Counted from the stretch's first letter, positions 19,071 to 28,086 are shown. The stretch is 64,000 bases of DNA from Polynucleobacter duraquae (GCF_000973625.1 NZ_CP007501.1:930001-994000); one strand, 5' to 3'. Notes: generated from the letters alone by a model not told the origin. Translations and numbers: made by a program.

Positions 19071-19511
19071 ATGACCCGTTCATTTGAGTGCCCGGAATGT
19101 GGCAATCCCCGAGGAATGCTTGGGGAATGTCATCAATGCGGAAGCGAGGAACTTCCTCTAACGCACAGTGACACGATGGTGTTGAATTTAAAGTTCGATA
19201 GTCCAAGTGCCGAGGAGGCTTTGGATAGATTAACTATTGGATTGCGTCGAGCATCTGAGGTCGGTATTAAGGCAATCATCCTGATACATGGCTATGGAGC
19301 TAGCGGTGAGGGTGGCAAGATCAAGTGGGCTGTTCATGACGCTCTAAATAACAACTATTTCTCAGATCGGGTCGATGAATATCACTTCGGCGAGCAAACC
19401 GCATTTGGTAGCGAGGCTTACCATGCACTTCTAAGAAGAAGACCCGGATTAAAGGCTTATCTAAAACACTTCAAGGAAGGTAATGCAGGTATGACGGTAT
19501 TAATACTGTGA
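19071..19511 (+). CDS. Smr-domain protein with N-terminal zinc ribbon
   Basis: A 146-residue protein. Residues 6-26 contain two Cys-x2-Cys pairs (CPECG and CHQCG), a zinc ribbon. The rest is a compact Smr domain: AEEALDRLTIGLRRA, then IILIHGYGASGEGGKIKWAV with the nuclease-type HGxG motif, and the closing GNAGMTVLIL strand. Smr domains nick branched or mismatched DNA, or cut RNA. The zinc ribbon likely adds nucleic-acid binding. The ATG at 19071 is preferred to the overlapping TTG at 19068. It lies between the small secreted protein and the YqjD-type genes on the same strand. Confidence 0.78.
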   Translation: MTRSFECPECGNPRGMLGECHQCGSEELPLTHSDTMVLNLKFDSPSAEEALDRLTIGLRRASEVGIKAIILIHGYGASGEGGKIKWAVHDALNNNYFSDRVDEYHFGEQTAFGSEAYHALLRRRPGLKAYLKHFKEGNAGMTVLIL

Positions 19512-19577
19512 TCTCTGTCGGAATTGCTTAGAATGGGCTTACCCCATTAAATTTGATGGCATCAGCAAGGAGTGGCA

Positions 19578-19913
19578 ATGACTGCTAAAAAATCAACAAC
19601 TGTGCATGAAGATACTCATATCAATTCTGAAAATTTAATTGGTGATTTTAAGGCGCTGATGGCAGATGCTGAGGAGCTCATTAAGGCAACGGCAAGTCAT
19701 GATGATAGCCAGCTTGGCGCAATTCGTTCCAAGGCTTTGGGGACCCTCAATAGTGCAAAAGAAAGTCTTTCCTCTGTGGAGGGCACTGTGACAGAAAAGG
19801 CCAAAGTTGTTGCTGAGCGCACTGATGAGTTTGTCCATCGAAATCCCTGGGAGGCGGTAGGCGTCGCTGCCGGGATTGGTTTGTTGATTGGTCTATTTAT
19901 TCGTCGTCGCTAG
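19578..19913 (+). CDS. DUF883 (ElaB/YqjD-type) inner-membrane ribosome-binding protein
   Basis: A 111-residue protein with a long helical N-terminal part, a DUF883 core and a C-terminal membrane anchor ending in arginines (VAAGIGLLIGLFIRRR), preceded by the family block RNPWEAVG. E. coli YqjD anchors idle ribosomes to the membrane in stationary phase. The AAGGAG at 19567-19572 fixes the start at the ATG 19578. It is first of a YqjD-YqjE-YqjK row in the same order as E. coli, with 6 bases to the next gene. Confidence 0.88.
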   Translation: MTAKKSTTVHEDTHINSENLIGDFKALMADAEELIKATASHDDSQLGAIRSKALGTLNSAKESLSSVEGTVTEKAKVVAERTDEFVHRNPWEAVGVAAGIGLLIGLFIRRR

Positions 19914-19919
19914 GTATTT

Positions 19920-20288
19920 ATGTCACAAGAAAATCTTTTTTCCGCACTAAAGAATCTCGTCTCCACTGGGGCATCGATTGCTCAGACTCGTTTAGAGTTG
20001 ATCTCGACTGATGTGCAGATTGCACGCACTCAGTTTCTAAATCTCTTAGTGATGGTGATCTGCGCATTATTTTTCTTGTTCTTTGGTTTGGTGATGCTCG
20101 CCTTACTCATTGTGATTTATAGCTGGGAGACTGATAGGGTCCTAGCGCTGAGTCTATTAACAAGTGGTTTCTTAGCGGCGGGCATCATTCTGGCGCTGGT
20201 AGTCTTGCGCTCAATTAAAGCGATGCCCAAATTATTCGAGGCAACCATTGCCGAGTTGGCTAAAGACCGCCAGGAGCTTTCTAAATGA
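19920..20288 (+). CDS. YqjE-type (phage holin family) membrane protein
   Basis: A 122-residue protein with an amphipathic N-terminal helix (FSALKNLVSTGASIAQTRLELI) and two membrane segments (about 41-67 and 77-98), then a charged C-terminal tail. This matches YqjE (DUF1469/holin superfamily III), an inner-membrane partner of YqjD; despite the family name it is not evidence of a phage. It overlaps the following gene by four bases, so translation is coupled. Confidence 0.85.
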   Translation: MSQENLFSALKNLVSTGASIAQTRLELISTDVQIARTQFLNLLVMVICALFFLFFGLVMLALLIVIYSWETDRVLALSLLTSGFLAAGIILALVVLRSIKAMPKLFEATIAELAKDRQELSK

Positions 20289-20569
20289 TGAGTCAAAGGC
20301 TAGCTGAGCTTCAGGCTAGACAAAGAGTGCTACAGGAGCGGGCAGCCCAAGAGCGTGCTGACTTCGCCTTGCATTTTGAGCCCATAGAAAAGCCCCTATC
20401 CTGGGCTGATAAGGGAATAGATGCGTTTAATTTCATGAAGAGCACCCCAATTTTGTGGACAAGCGCTTTCGCTGTACTAGCCCACTACAAACCCAAGCTT
20501 GCTGGTAAGGTGCTTACCGTAGGCTGGGGTACTGTCAAGCTTCTGAAAGGTGCTAAGAGTCTTCTGTAG
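20285..20569 (+). CDS. YqjK-like protein
   Basis: A 94-residue basic protein: an N-terminal coiled helix rich in Gln, Arg and Ala (LAELQARQRVLQERAAQERA), then a hydrophobic patch (STPILWTSAFAVLAHY) and a C-terminal amphipathic stretch. This is the YqjK pattern, third member of the YqjD-E-K membrane set. Its ATG overlaps the YqjE stop. It converges on apt. Function unknown beyond the association. Confidence 0.72.
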   Translation: MMSQRLAELQARQRVLQERAAQERADFALHFEPIEKPLSWADKGIDAFNFMKSTPILWTSAFAVLAHYKPKLAGKVLTVGWGTVKLLKGAKSLL

Positions 20570-20576
20570 CTAGAAC

Positions 20577-21095
20577 TTAAGCAACTAAAACCGTCTTATT
20601 GGCAATTCCGGTTTGGCTCAAGATCTTGCTTCCATTTAAGCCATCGATTTCTAGCAAGGTCAAAGCGCCAGCAACATCAAAGCCAGCTTTTTTCAGTAGT
20701 TTGCTAGCCGCAATGATGGTGCCCCCAGTGGCCAGCACATCATCCACAATCAAAATACGCGCACCTGCTGGCAAAGTAGATTGTGCAATTTCCAGAGAAT
20801 CTAAACCATATTCCAGCCCATAAGACTCTCGGTGGCTGGCCAAAGGCAGCTTATTGGGTTTTCGGGCTAAAGCGAGGCCCTTATGGGCCTGATAGGCGAG
20901 GGCAGTGCCAAAAATAAAACCTCGTGATTCAATACCTAAAATATGGCTGTAATCAAACTGCTGTGCAAGGGCCTCTAGCTGTAGCGTAGCCTCCTTAAAT
21001 GCATTCGGGTTGGCTAATAAAGGGGAGATATCCCTAAAGAGGATCCCCGGCTTTGGAAAGTCCGGAACTCCGGGTAGATAATCTAATAAATTCAT
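20577..21095 (-). CDS. apt: Adenine phosphoribosyltransferase
   Basis: Converts adenine and PRPP to AMP, the adenine salvage step. A 172-residue type I PRTase with the PRPP loop ILIVDDVLATGGTI and the N-terminal FPKPGILFRDISPLL block typical of Apt. The ATG at 21095 fits the family; an upstream GTG at 21116 would overlap the divergent gene. The divergent nucleosidase gene starts only 11 bases away and produces adenine, the substrate of Apt. Confidence 0.95.
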   Translation of the reverse strand: MNLLDYLPGVPDFPKPGILFRDISPLLANPNAFKEATLQLEALAQQFDYSHILGIESRGFIFGTALAYQAHKGLALARKPNKLPLASHRESYGLEYGLDSLEIAQSTLPAGARILIVDDVLATGGTIIAASKLLKKAGFDVAGALTLLEIDGLNGSKILSQTGIANKTVLVA

Positions 21096-21106
21096 TATTG
21101 GCTGAT

Positions 21107-21670
21107 ATGAAAACACAATTGCTTATTATTACCGCATTAGAGTCCGAGCTGGATAAAAGCGCATTGCCCGCCGGTGTCGATATTGTGTATTCCGGGGTCG
21201 GAAAAATCAACGCAACGGCAGCAAGCTTGCAGGCTATCCATCAATATCAGCCTCAACGGATAGTGAACTTTGGGACCGTTGGAAAAATCAACTCTGCTCT
21301 AGAAGGTTTACTGGAAATCGGTAGGGTGATTCAGCGCGACATGATGACAGTACCTTTGGCTCCACGAGGGCAGACCCCGTTTTGCTCAAAACCGTCTCAA
21401 TATTTATCACTTGGCGGTGAGCATACTTGCGGAACTGGTGATAGTTTTGTAACGGCTCATGATTCTTGGTTGATATCTCAGGGTATTGATGTGGTGGATA
21501 TGGAGTTATTTGCTATCGCCAATATTGCTTATCAATTTAATATCCCATGGCAATCATTTAAATACGTGACCGATGATGCTAATGCAGACTCTGGAAACGA
21601 ATGGACTCACCGCGTTAATCACGGTCAAGAACTCTATTTAGCCAAGCTTAAAGACTTGATGAGCGCTTAA
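21107..21670 (+). CDS. 5'-methylthioadenosine/S-adenosylhomocysteine nucleosidase-like protein
   Basis: A 187-residue PNP/UDP-phosphorylase fold protein, shorter than the typical 230-residue MTAN. Conserved marks are VDMELFAIANIA, with the ribose-binding Met-Glu, and the catalytic Asp region YVTDDAN. It is expected to release adenine from MTA or SAH; the shortening means the exact nucleoside is not certain. The ATG at 21107 is the family-like start. Its divergent neighbour is apt, which would recycle the freed adenine. Confidence 0.82.
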   Translation: MKTQLLIITALESELDKSALPAGVDIVYSGVGKINATAASLQAIHQYQPQRIVNFGTVGKINSALEGLLEIGRVIQRDMMTVPLAPRGQTPFCSKPSQYLSLGGEHTCGTGDSFVTAHDSWLISQGIDVVDMELFAIANIAYQFNIPWQSFKYVTDDANADSGNEWTHRVNHGQELYLAKLKDLMSA

Positions 21671-21706
21671 AGCAGGCCCAACACAATTACCTATTTAACT
21701 GCGCAG

Positions 21707-23373
21707 ATGAATACTCAAAAACCTTGGCTGAAAAACTATCTCGAGGGCGTTCCTCATGAGATTGATTTGGCAGGGTACACATCGATTGTTGGTTTCATAG
21801 AAGAATCTTTTGCTAAGTACCCAGATCGCATAGCAATAGAGTCGATGGGCCACAAAATCAGCTACCGTCAACTTGATATCCTGTCCAAGGACTTTGCTGC
21901 TTATTTGCAAACTTTAGGTTTGGAGGCGGGCTCGCGTATCGCCATCATGTTTCCAAATGTTCCACAGTACTTAATTGCAATGTTCGGTACGCTGCGCGCT
22001 GGCTATGTCGTTGTGAATATAAATCCGCTATACACCGCCAGAGAGCTCGAGCATCAATTACAAGATAGCAGTGCATCTATTTTGGTGATGCTAGAAAACT
22101 TTGCTCACGTGTATCAGGAGATTGCAGATCAGGCACTTGTCAAGAAGGTGATTGTGAGTAGCTTGGGTGAGAGCCTGGGCCCTAAAGGCGTTATCATCAA
22201 TTTAGTCGCTCGCCATATTAAAAAGCTCATCCCACATTGGAATTTTCCTTGTGTCAAATTTAATCAGGCCCTGAAGATAGGCGCTGGCCATGGCTTTACT
22301 AGGCCCACTTTAGAGCAGGACGATATCGCGTTTTTGCAATACACGGGAGGCACTACGGGAGTCTCTAAGGGTGCAGTTTTATTGCATCGTAATATATTAG
22401 CCAACATCATTCAAATTGAATCTTGGCTTGAACCCGCATTGAAAAATCGGCAGCAGCAGTTAGTTTTTTGTGTGCCTTGCCCATGACTCACATCTTTGCT
22501 CTGACTGCCTGTGGTCTACTTGGAATACGTAAGGGCGCTCAATTATTATTAGTCGCCAATCCCCGTGATATCACTGGCTTTATCAAGTTCTTAATGAAGC
22601 ACCCTGATATCAATATTTTCCCGGGTGTCAATACGCTATTTCATGCTTTGATACACCGTCCAGAATTTAAGCAGGTACGCCTACCTAATCTCTTGGTCAC
22701 GATCGGCGGTGGCATGGCGGTTCAAAAGAAGACGGCTGAACTTTGGCAGCAAATGATGGGGGTACCGATTGCTCAGGGATACGGGCTATCGGAAACTTCA
22801 CCAGTAGTGTGTGTCAATACTCCATTCGTAAAGGAATTTACTGGATCCATTGGTATGCCAGTGCCAAGTACGGATGTAGTGATAGTTGGTGATGATGGAA
22901 TAGAGGTTCCATTTGGCACGCCCGGAGAAATTTGTATTCAGGGTCCGCAGGTGATGGCAGGTTACTGGAATAGGCCTGAAGAGACAGAGCATTCTATGAC
23001 GCCAGAGGGATATTTTAAGTCTGGTGATATCGGCATCATGAGTTCTGATGGCTTTGTGCAGATTGTGGATCGCAAGAAAGACATGATTGTAGTTGCTGGT
23101 TATAAAGTATTCCCTAATGAAATCGAGGAAGTCATTTCTCAAATGCCTGGCGTAAGAGAGTGTGCCGTCATTGGATTGCCGCACCGCAAGCTGGGCGAGA
23201 TCGTCAAGGCCTATATCATCAAAGACAAGTCTGAACTAACTGAGGCTCAAGTCATTCAGTATTGTAAAGAGCAAATGACCAGTTACAAGCGCCCCAGAAA
23301 GATTGCTTTTATCGATGAAATGCCCAAGTCGAATGTGGGCAAAATCTTGCGCCGTCATCTGCGCGACTTATAA
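21707..23373 (+). pseudogene. fadD: Long-chain fatty acid--CoA ligase, split by a frameshift
   Basis: Two frames together make one complete AMP-forming acyl-CoA ligase. The first (21707-22486) has the adenylation start and the P-loop YTGGTTGVSKGA; the second (to 23373) continues with CALPMTHIFAL, GYGLSETSP, GDIGIMSSDGF, VDRKKDMI and the C-terminal PKSNVGKILRR. They join at a run of six T (22464-22469): one extra T would restore a single frame of about 555 residues. The downstream half has no ribosome site of its own. Either a true inactivating indel, a homopolymer sequencing error, or slippage at the T run. The activity would be activation of fatty acids for beta-oxidation. Confidence 0.85.
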
Positions 23374-23376
23374 AAA

Positions 23377-24303
23377 TTACAGGCCACCACCAAAGCGGTA
23401 TTGCCAAGAAATGCCATACAAGTCATAGCTATTATTGGTTCTTGAGTACGCCCCTGTACTAGCTGATAGACGAATCGAATTATGTTTATTGACAGGGTAG
23501 GACATCGTTGTACCAAAGCGCCAGTTCTCTTGACTGCCACTAATCGGGTTGCCATTTAGATAAGATTGCCCGCCAATAAAGTAAGTGGCATCTACTGAGA
23601 TCCAGGCGGTATTCTGAAAGTAGTAGATTCCGTGTGTTTGTGTTGAATAAACCGGATTCTGAGATAGTGAGTTGCCACCCATATAGTCAGTATTGCTTGT
23701 GTAGAAAATACCAGCACCAGCAAGCTCAAATCTCCAAGGGCCAAGTGCCTTAGATACGCCAAGACCCGGCTGGATAAACCATCGATTGGCACCTACATTA
23801 ATCAGTTGATTGTCATCGTATTTGCCCCAGGGGACGGAGGCTGCAAGACTCACGCCAGCAATGAGATCTTGCTGATAGTCCTGAAATTGATCCAGCGTTA
23901 ATGCTGGAGCTCCGTAGAGATTAATCGCAGCCTTAATAAGTGGGTCAGATAAACCCTCAGTGCTCGCATTGACTGTGCGCCCGCCGATTATTTTTGAACC
24001 ACTAAATTGAGCGTATGGAAGGACAAGTGTGAGCTTGCCTGACTGCCCGCCAGCATCAAATATATGAGTCAGACTCATTACTTCGCTAGTAAGGCTGTAG
24101 TTATTCGTTTTGGCCTGAACTACACCGGCACTCAGAAAATTAATTCCAATAGGAGTATTGGAGTAGGTGCGCGCCTCGATTTCTTGGGAATGAGATAGGG
24201 CTGGTACTAAAGTAAATGCAATGAAGAATAGGCAGGCACCTATTACAAAAGCCCGACTACGAGGAATGGAGGATAAATTAATCATCCGAGTTACATCACT
24301 CAA
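23377..24303 (-). CDS. Outer-membrane beta-barrel, MetA/phenol-degradation transporter family
   Basis: A 308-residue protein with a signal peptide (hydrophobic core about residues 17-36, cleavage after SHSQ or similar) and alternating hydrophobic strands throughout, ending in YGISWQYRFGGGL, a barrel-type C-terminus. The pattern fits the Phenol_MetA_deg family (PF13557), outer-membrane proteins found near aromatic degradation genes. Here it lies beside fadD on the opposite strand, so uptake of a hydrophobic carbon source is possible but unproven. Alternative start codons exist further inside the N-terminus. Confidence 0.75.
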   Translation of the reverse strand: MSDVTRMINLSSIPRSRAFVIGACLFFIAFTLVPALSHSQEIEARTYSNTPIGINFLSAGVVQAKTNNYSLTSEVMSLTHIFDAGGQSGKLTLVLPYAQFSGSKIIGGRTVNASTEGLSDPLIKAAINLYGAPALTLDQFQDYQQDLIAGVSLAASVPWGKYDDNQLINVGANRWFIQPGLGVSKALGPWRFELAGAGIFYTSNTDYMGGNSLSQNPVYSTQTHGIYYFQNTAWISVDATYFIGGQSYLNGNPISGSQENWRFGTTMSYPVNKHNSIRLSASTGAYSRTNNSYDLYGISWQYRFGGGL

Positions 24304-24309
24304 GCTTGA

Positions 24310-24846
24310 TTAGTTAGACTTCGATTGGTCACCAAACAAAATCTTCAGGGTAGCGTTACTGCCAAGCATAATGGTCATCCCTGTTAAGAGTAAATAAGGC
24401 CACACAATTAACCAGTACACAATCGACATAGCCACTACGCGCAAAGGATTGGATTGCCCAAAATCAGTCATGGAGATCAAAAAAGGTTTGCCATGAATTA
24501 ACCCATGTACTCCGGCCTCTAAATAATTTAACCCCAAAACAACCAGAAGATAAATCAAGGACTCTAGGAGTAGTGAGCTCACAATCCCATGTTGCTTATT
24601 AACTTTAATTGGGAATGCAGCCTGAGCTAGTAGCATAAACTTGGCGCAGACAGCCGCTTTGAATAAAGCAAAGCCAAAGATAGATAAAGGTATTGGCCTC
24701 TCATCTAATGAGGTTGCTGCTAAAAAGGCAAGAGCACAAAACCACGCTCCAAAGTAAATGGTTAACTGAAATGCTTTGACAAACTCCTCTTTAGCTTTTT
24801 CTTTAAAGCTATGTGTAGGAGCCAAATTAGGCGACGTCGTGCTCAT
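24310..24846 (-). CDS. Four-helix membrane protein of unknown function
   Basis: A 178-residue inner-membrane protein with four hydrophobic helices (about 33-52, 58-84, 92-118 and 146-170) and a charged N-terminus. No family was recognised. I chose the ATG at 24846, which follows the trhP stop by 22 bases; the longer frame upstream is only antisense-free read-through of trhP in another phase. It lies between trhP and the barrel gene, all minus strand, and may share their transcript. Confidence 0.65.
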   Translation of the reverse strand: MSTTSPNLAPTHSFKEKAKEEFVKAFQLTIYFGAWFCALAFLAATSLDERPIPLSIFGFALFKAAVCAKFMLLAQAAFPIKVNKQHGIVSSLLLESLIYLLVVLGLNYLEAGVHGLIHGKPFLISMTDFGQSNPLRVVAMSIVYWLIVWPYLLLTGMTIMLGSNATLKILFGDQSKSN

Positions 24847-24868
24847 AAAAACTTTCTGAAGTGTTTCA

Positions 24869-26167
24869 TTAGCAGTTGCTGCAAGAGCTAGCTTCAACAG
24901 GCGCCGGTTCTTGGGTGTAGCGCGCAATAAATGCATGCTTACTCTTGAGTGGCAATTTAATCCACACGAAGTGACCCGAGCCAGGGGCAACATCAATGGG
25001 CTCATCTTTGAGATTCCACATGGCATCGAGCACCATATCTTGATTACCCTCGGGCTCAATGATTTCTAACTTATCACCAATCGAGAAACGATTTTTTACA
25101 TCTACTTTGACGCGACCCGAGGCCTCATCAATCTCTAAAGTTTCGCCAACATATAGACTTCTACCAGAGAGGGAGTGACCACGCATATAGAGCTGATACT
25201 CTTTATCGTGGTGACGCTCATAAAAACCATCGGTATAGCCACGATTGGCAAGACCTTCAAGATTGCCAATCAGAGACATATTCATTGGACGGCCAGCTAC
25301 TGCATCATCAATTGCAGTGCGGTAGGATTGGCAGGTGCGAGAAACGTAATAGGGCGACTTGGTGCGACCTTCAATCTTGAATGAGTCGACACCCATCTTT
25401 GTTAAGCGCTCAATATGCTCAATCGCACGCAAATCTTTGGAGTTCATGATGTAGGTGCCATGCTCATCTTCTTCCATGGGCATTAAATCATCTGGACGAC
25501 GTGCTTCTTGCAGGAGAACCACATCTCCGCTGGTATTTTGTTGTCCCGGCTTTACTTTGTAATCCCAGCGACAGGCATTGGTGCAAGCACCTTGATTAGA
25601 GTCACGATGGGACATGTAACCAGATAGTAGGCAGCGACCAGAATAAGCAATACACAGGGCGCCATGCACAAATACCTCTAATTCCATTTCTGGGCAGTCT
25701 TGACGAACTTCCTCAATCTCATCGAAAGAAAGCTCACGTGACAATATCACCCGGCTAATACCAACAGAGCGCCAGAATTTTGCAGAGGCACCATTGACCG
25801 TATTGGCTTGAACGGATAAATGAATCGGCATATCTGGCCAAGCTTCTCTGGCCATCATGATGAGACCTGGATCAGACATGATCATCGCATCAGGTTTTAA
25901 TGCAACTACAGGATCCATATCTTTAATGTAAGTTCGAGTCTTGCCGCCATGAGGGAGGAGATTGGATACCAGATAAAACTTTTTACCTAAAGCGTGTGCG
26001 GTATCAATACCTTCTTTGAGTGTTTCCATTTTTCCGAAGTCGTTATTACGTACTCGAAGAGAATAGCGCGGCTGTCCGGCATAAATGGCGTCGGCACCAA
26101 AGTCAAAGGCAGTACGCAGCATGGAGAGGCTGCCGGCGGGGGCGAGGAGTTCTGGGATCTTGGTCAT
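24869..26167 (-). CDS. trhP: Peptidase U32 family tRNA hydroxylation protein
   Basis: A 432-residue U32 protein of the YegQ/TrhP branch. TrhP acts in prephenate-dependent 5-hydroxylation of U34 in tRNA. Marks are LLAPAGSLSMLRTAFDFGADAIY at the start and the cysteine cluster of LCIAYSGRCLLSGYMSHRD followed by NQGACTNACRW, which should bind an Fe-S cluster. The C-terminal region has the beta-barrel segment of U32 proteins (SLYVGETLEID). Further cysteines end the protein (SCSNC). The role is assigned by family. Confidence 0.88.
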   Translation of the reverse strand: MTKIPELLAPAGSLSMLRTAFDFGADAIYAGQPRYSLRVRNNDFGKMETLKEGIDTAHALGKKFYLVSNLLPHGGKTRTYIKDMDPVVALKPDAMIMSDPGLIMMAREAWPDMPIHLSVQANTVNGASAKFWRSVGISRVILSRELSFDEIEEVRQDCPEMELEVFVHGALCIAYSGRCLLSGYMSHRDSNQGACTNACRWDYKVKPGQQNTSGDVVLLQEARRPDDLMPMEEDEHGTYIMNSKDLRAIEHIERLTKMGVDSFKIEGRTKSPYYVSRTCQSYRTAIDDAVAGRPMNMSLIGNLEGLANRGYTDGFYERHHDKEYQLYMRGHSLSGRSLYVGETLEIDEASGRVKVDVKNRFSIGDKLEIIEPEGNQDMVLDAMWNLKDEPIDVAPGSGHFVWIKLPLKSKHAFIARYTQEPAPVEASSCSNC

Positions 26168-26355
26168 GGACCTATTTTAGTGAATACAGACATTCTTGCT
26201 AAATTTATTAATCTTTAAGGCTCTGGAACCGAATAGATCTGGGTTTATCTGTGTATTTCAGCTAATCAGCTAGCTAATGAAGAGTATCCTACGAGGTCTG
26301 TGGCGCGCGTTTCCACTCGAATTTAGGGTGTCTACTAAAGAATGTATAAAAAACA

Positions 26356-26940
26356 ATGACAAAACTCACATCCAAACTCATCCTAAAAAAAGCCAGCGGC
26401 ATTTTGTCTCAAGAGTTTGCTATACCTAAAGACATCGCCTGGGCCTGGGTCACATTACTGCTTTCGCAAGAAGAGCAAAGGCGCGATAGCGAAGAAAAAC
26501 GCTATGCCCGTATTGCAGAATTTGAAGCCTGGATTATGGAATTAAATCTCCCAGCTGATCTAAAAAATCCCGAGGGCGGCGCAGTAAGTCCAGAGTCAGT
26601 AAAAAATTCAGCCAGAAATGTATTTGAGTGGCCTCATGAATATATTTTTGATGAGCCCGCAGCGCCCAAACACCCAGACTCTAAAGTCACCTATGGCGAT
26701 ACGATTACCAAGCCAATCTTAGATGCTATTAAAGATGCCGGAGGATCCGATGATCGCCCAGCACTCATTGCTATTTTGGAAGGCTATGCAAAAGAGGGTA
26801 AAGAGCCTTTTGCCAATGTCACAGCAGAGGGTATTGAGTGGAAAGGCAGTAATTGGTCGGAAGGGGATAAGCTCAATCTACTTACCATCAAGACTTTAAA
26901 TAACCGCCTTGCCAACCTAAAAAAGAAGGGGTTGATTTAG
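26356..26940 (+). CDS. Conserved-looking cytoplasmic protein of unknown function
   Basis: A 194-residue, highly charged protein with no signal peptide, no membrane segment and no cysteine. The N-terminal third is helical with an EEQRRDSEEKRYARIAEFEA coiled stretch. The C-terminal part (about 125-194) contains GIEWKGSNWSEGDKLNL followed by a basic helix, which could be a nucleic-acid-binding end. I do not recognise a family. It stands alone, 188 bases from divergent trhP, and is followed by a terminator, so it is its own transcription unit. Confidence 0.6.
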   Translation: MTKLTSKLILKKASGILSQEFAIPKDIAWAWVTLLLSQEEQRRDSEEKRYARIAEFEAWIMELNLPADLKNPEGGAVSPESVKNSARNVFEWPHEYIFDEPAAPKHPDSKVTYGDTITKPILDAIKDAGGSDDRPALIAILEGYAKEGKEPFANVTAEGIEWKGSNWSEGDKLNLLTIKTLNNRLANLKKKGLI

Positions 26941-26971
26941 ACTGAATTGGTTCACCGAGATCGCCAAAGAA

Positions 26972-26995
26972 AAAACCACCTCAAAAGGCGGTTTT
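26972..26995. terminator. Rho-independent terminator
   Basis: AAAACC-A-CC, six-base loop, GG-C-GGTTTT with one mismatch, followed by CTTATATTT. It ends the gene at 26356-26940. Confidence 0.7.
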
Positions 26996-27141
26996 CTTAT
27001 ATTTAACTCCTCAACTTAGGCTCAAACCGGGGGCTTACAGTTAATTGGTCAGCCCTATACTCTAAGTCACTTCAATACACTTAAATTTTTTAAGTTTGAA
27101 CTTCTGGTTGCCAATCTCCAACATAATCTATCATTCAAATT

Positions 27142-28086
27142 ATGAACCTAAAGTCATTATTTCTAGTGCTAATGCTTGGATTGGTAGGCTGCACTACTAT
27201 TGTTAAACCCCAGCCAACAAAAGTCATCGAACCTTACCGGGATTTAAATACATATTTGCATGGCCATTGGATTATTTTGGCTGAATCTTTAAATATTGAC
27301 TGGTTCTATGATCCTCAGTCTCTGATGATGGACGAGGACTATACGATTAGTTTTTGGTCATATTGGACCCCAAATCAGTTAAAACGTTCAATTGCCATCG
27401 AGTCTGCGAGGAAGGCTATTCCTGCAAAGGATTTGTCTGATTCAATCAATATTTCTATGGGTGATGAGGCTTTATTTGATAGGGAGGCAATTGGACCCTA
27501 CCTACAAAAAATTAATTGCTTTACTAATACACAGCTATCGGAGAGTTTGATAAATCAAAGCTGTGATTTAGGTCCGAATCCATCCGCTGGAATGATTGCT
27601 CCTGGATCGAGTGAATGTTGGCATTTCATAAAGCCTCAAACTGCTATGGCCTATATTAAAACTAGGGTGTGCGGTAGAAAATTTGTGATGGATGCAAATA
27701 CAAATTATTTTCTGTATCAGAATGGGCAATTGCCGTCGAAAATTATAAAAGATGCGAATCGAGTCGCCGATACTCCGGGCGGTCAACGAACTACAGCTAG
27801 ATTGTTTGAAGTCATTAATAACGAATATATTGTGGTTGATATAAAAAATAATATACGTGAAATGAGAATAGCCTCATCCGTTTTAGACAAGCAGGGCGCC
27901 CATGATTCTGATTATGTTTACCGGGCTAATTGCAATGACGATACAGACTCGCTTACTCAGATTGGCCAGCCCAATGTTGGCATGAGAAAAATTGGCAATC
28001 CCTCGTCTTTGTCGGGTGTTGCCTTCAATAGAATCTGTGGTGACCATGGTGCCTATATGACGCAGGTTAAATCTTTTAAAAAATAA
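27142..28086 (+). CDS. Lipoprotein, possibly surface-adhesin E-like
   Basis: A 314-residue predicted lipoprotein: signal peptide with lipobox LVGC and acylated Cys17. Around residues 50-75 the pattern DWFYDPQSLMMDEDYTISFW and the later WHFIKPQTAMAYIKTRVC resemble the small surface-adhesin E domain (start with Asp-Pro-xx-Ile/Leu, end with Pro...Cys). A second, less clear region follows with further cysteines that could be disulfide-bonded. No operon partner. Function unknown; the family suggestion is tentative. No clear ribosome site is visible before the ATG. Confidence 0.62.
   Translation: MNLKSLFLVLMLGLVGCTTIVKPQPTKVIEPYRDLNTYLHGHWIILAESLNIDWFYDPQSLMMDEDYTISFWSYWTPNQLKRSIAIESARKAIPAKDLSDSINISMGDEALFDREAIGPYLQKINCFTNTQLSESLINQSCDLGPNPSAGMIAPGSSECWHFIKPQTAMAYIKTRVCGRKFVMDANTNYFLYQNGQLPSKIIKDANRVADTPGGQRTTARLFEVINNEYIVVDIKNNIREMRIASSVLDKQGAHDSDYVYRANCNDDTDSLTQIGQPNVGMRKIGNPSSLSGVAFNRICGDHGAYMTQVKSFKK

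Noticed and set aside
19920..20288. Prophage holin
   Set aside because: The holin-family name is only nominal; the YqjD-YqjE-YqjK order and absence of phage genes show a housekeeping membrane protein.
22798..23184. Minus-strand 128-codon frame inside fadD
   Set aside because: Antisense to conserved ligase motifs; no signals of its own.
26276..26428. Short plus-strand frame overlapping the start of the 194-residue gene
   Set aside because: About 50 codons in another phase, no ribosome site and no pattern; the 26356 frame explains the region better.
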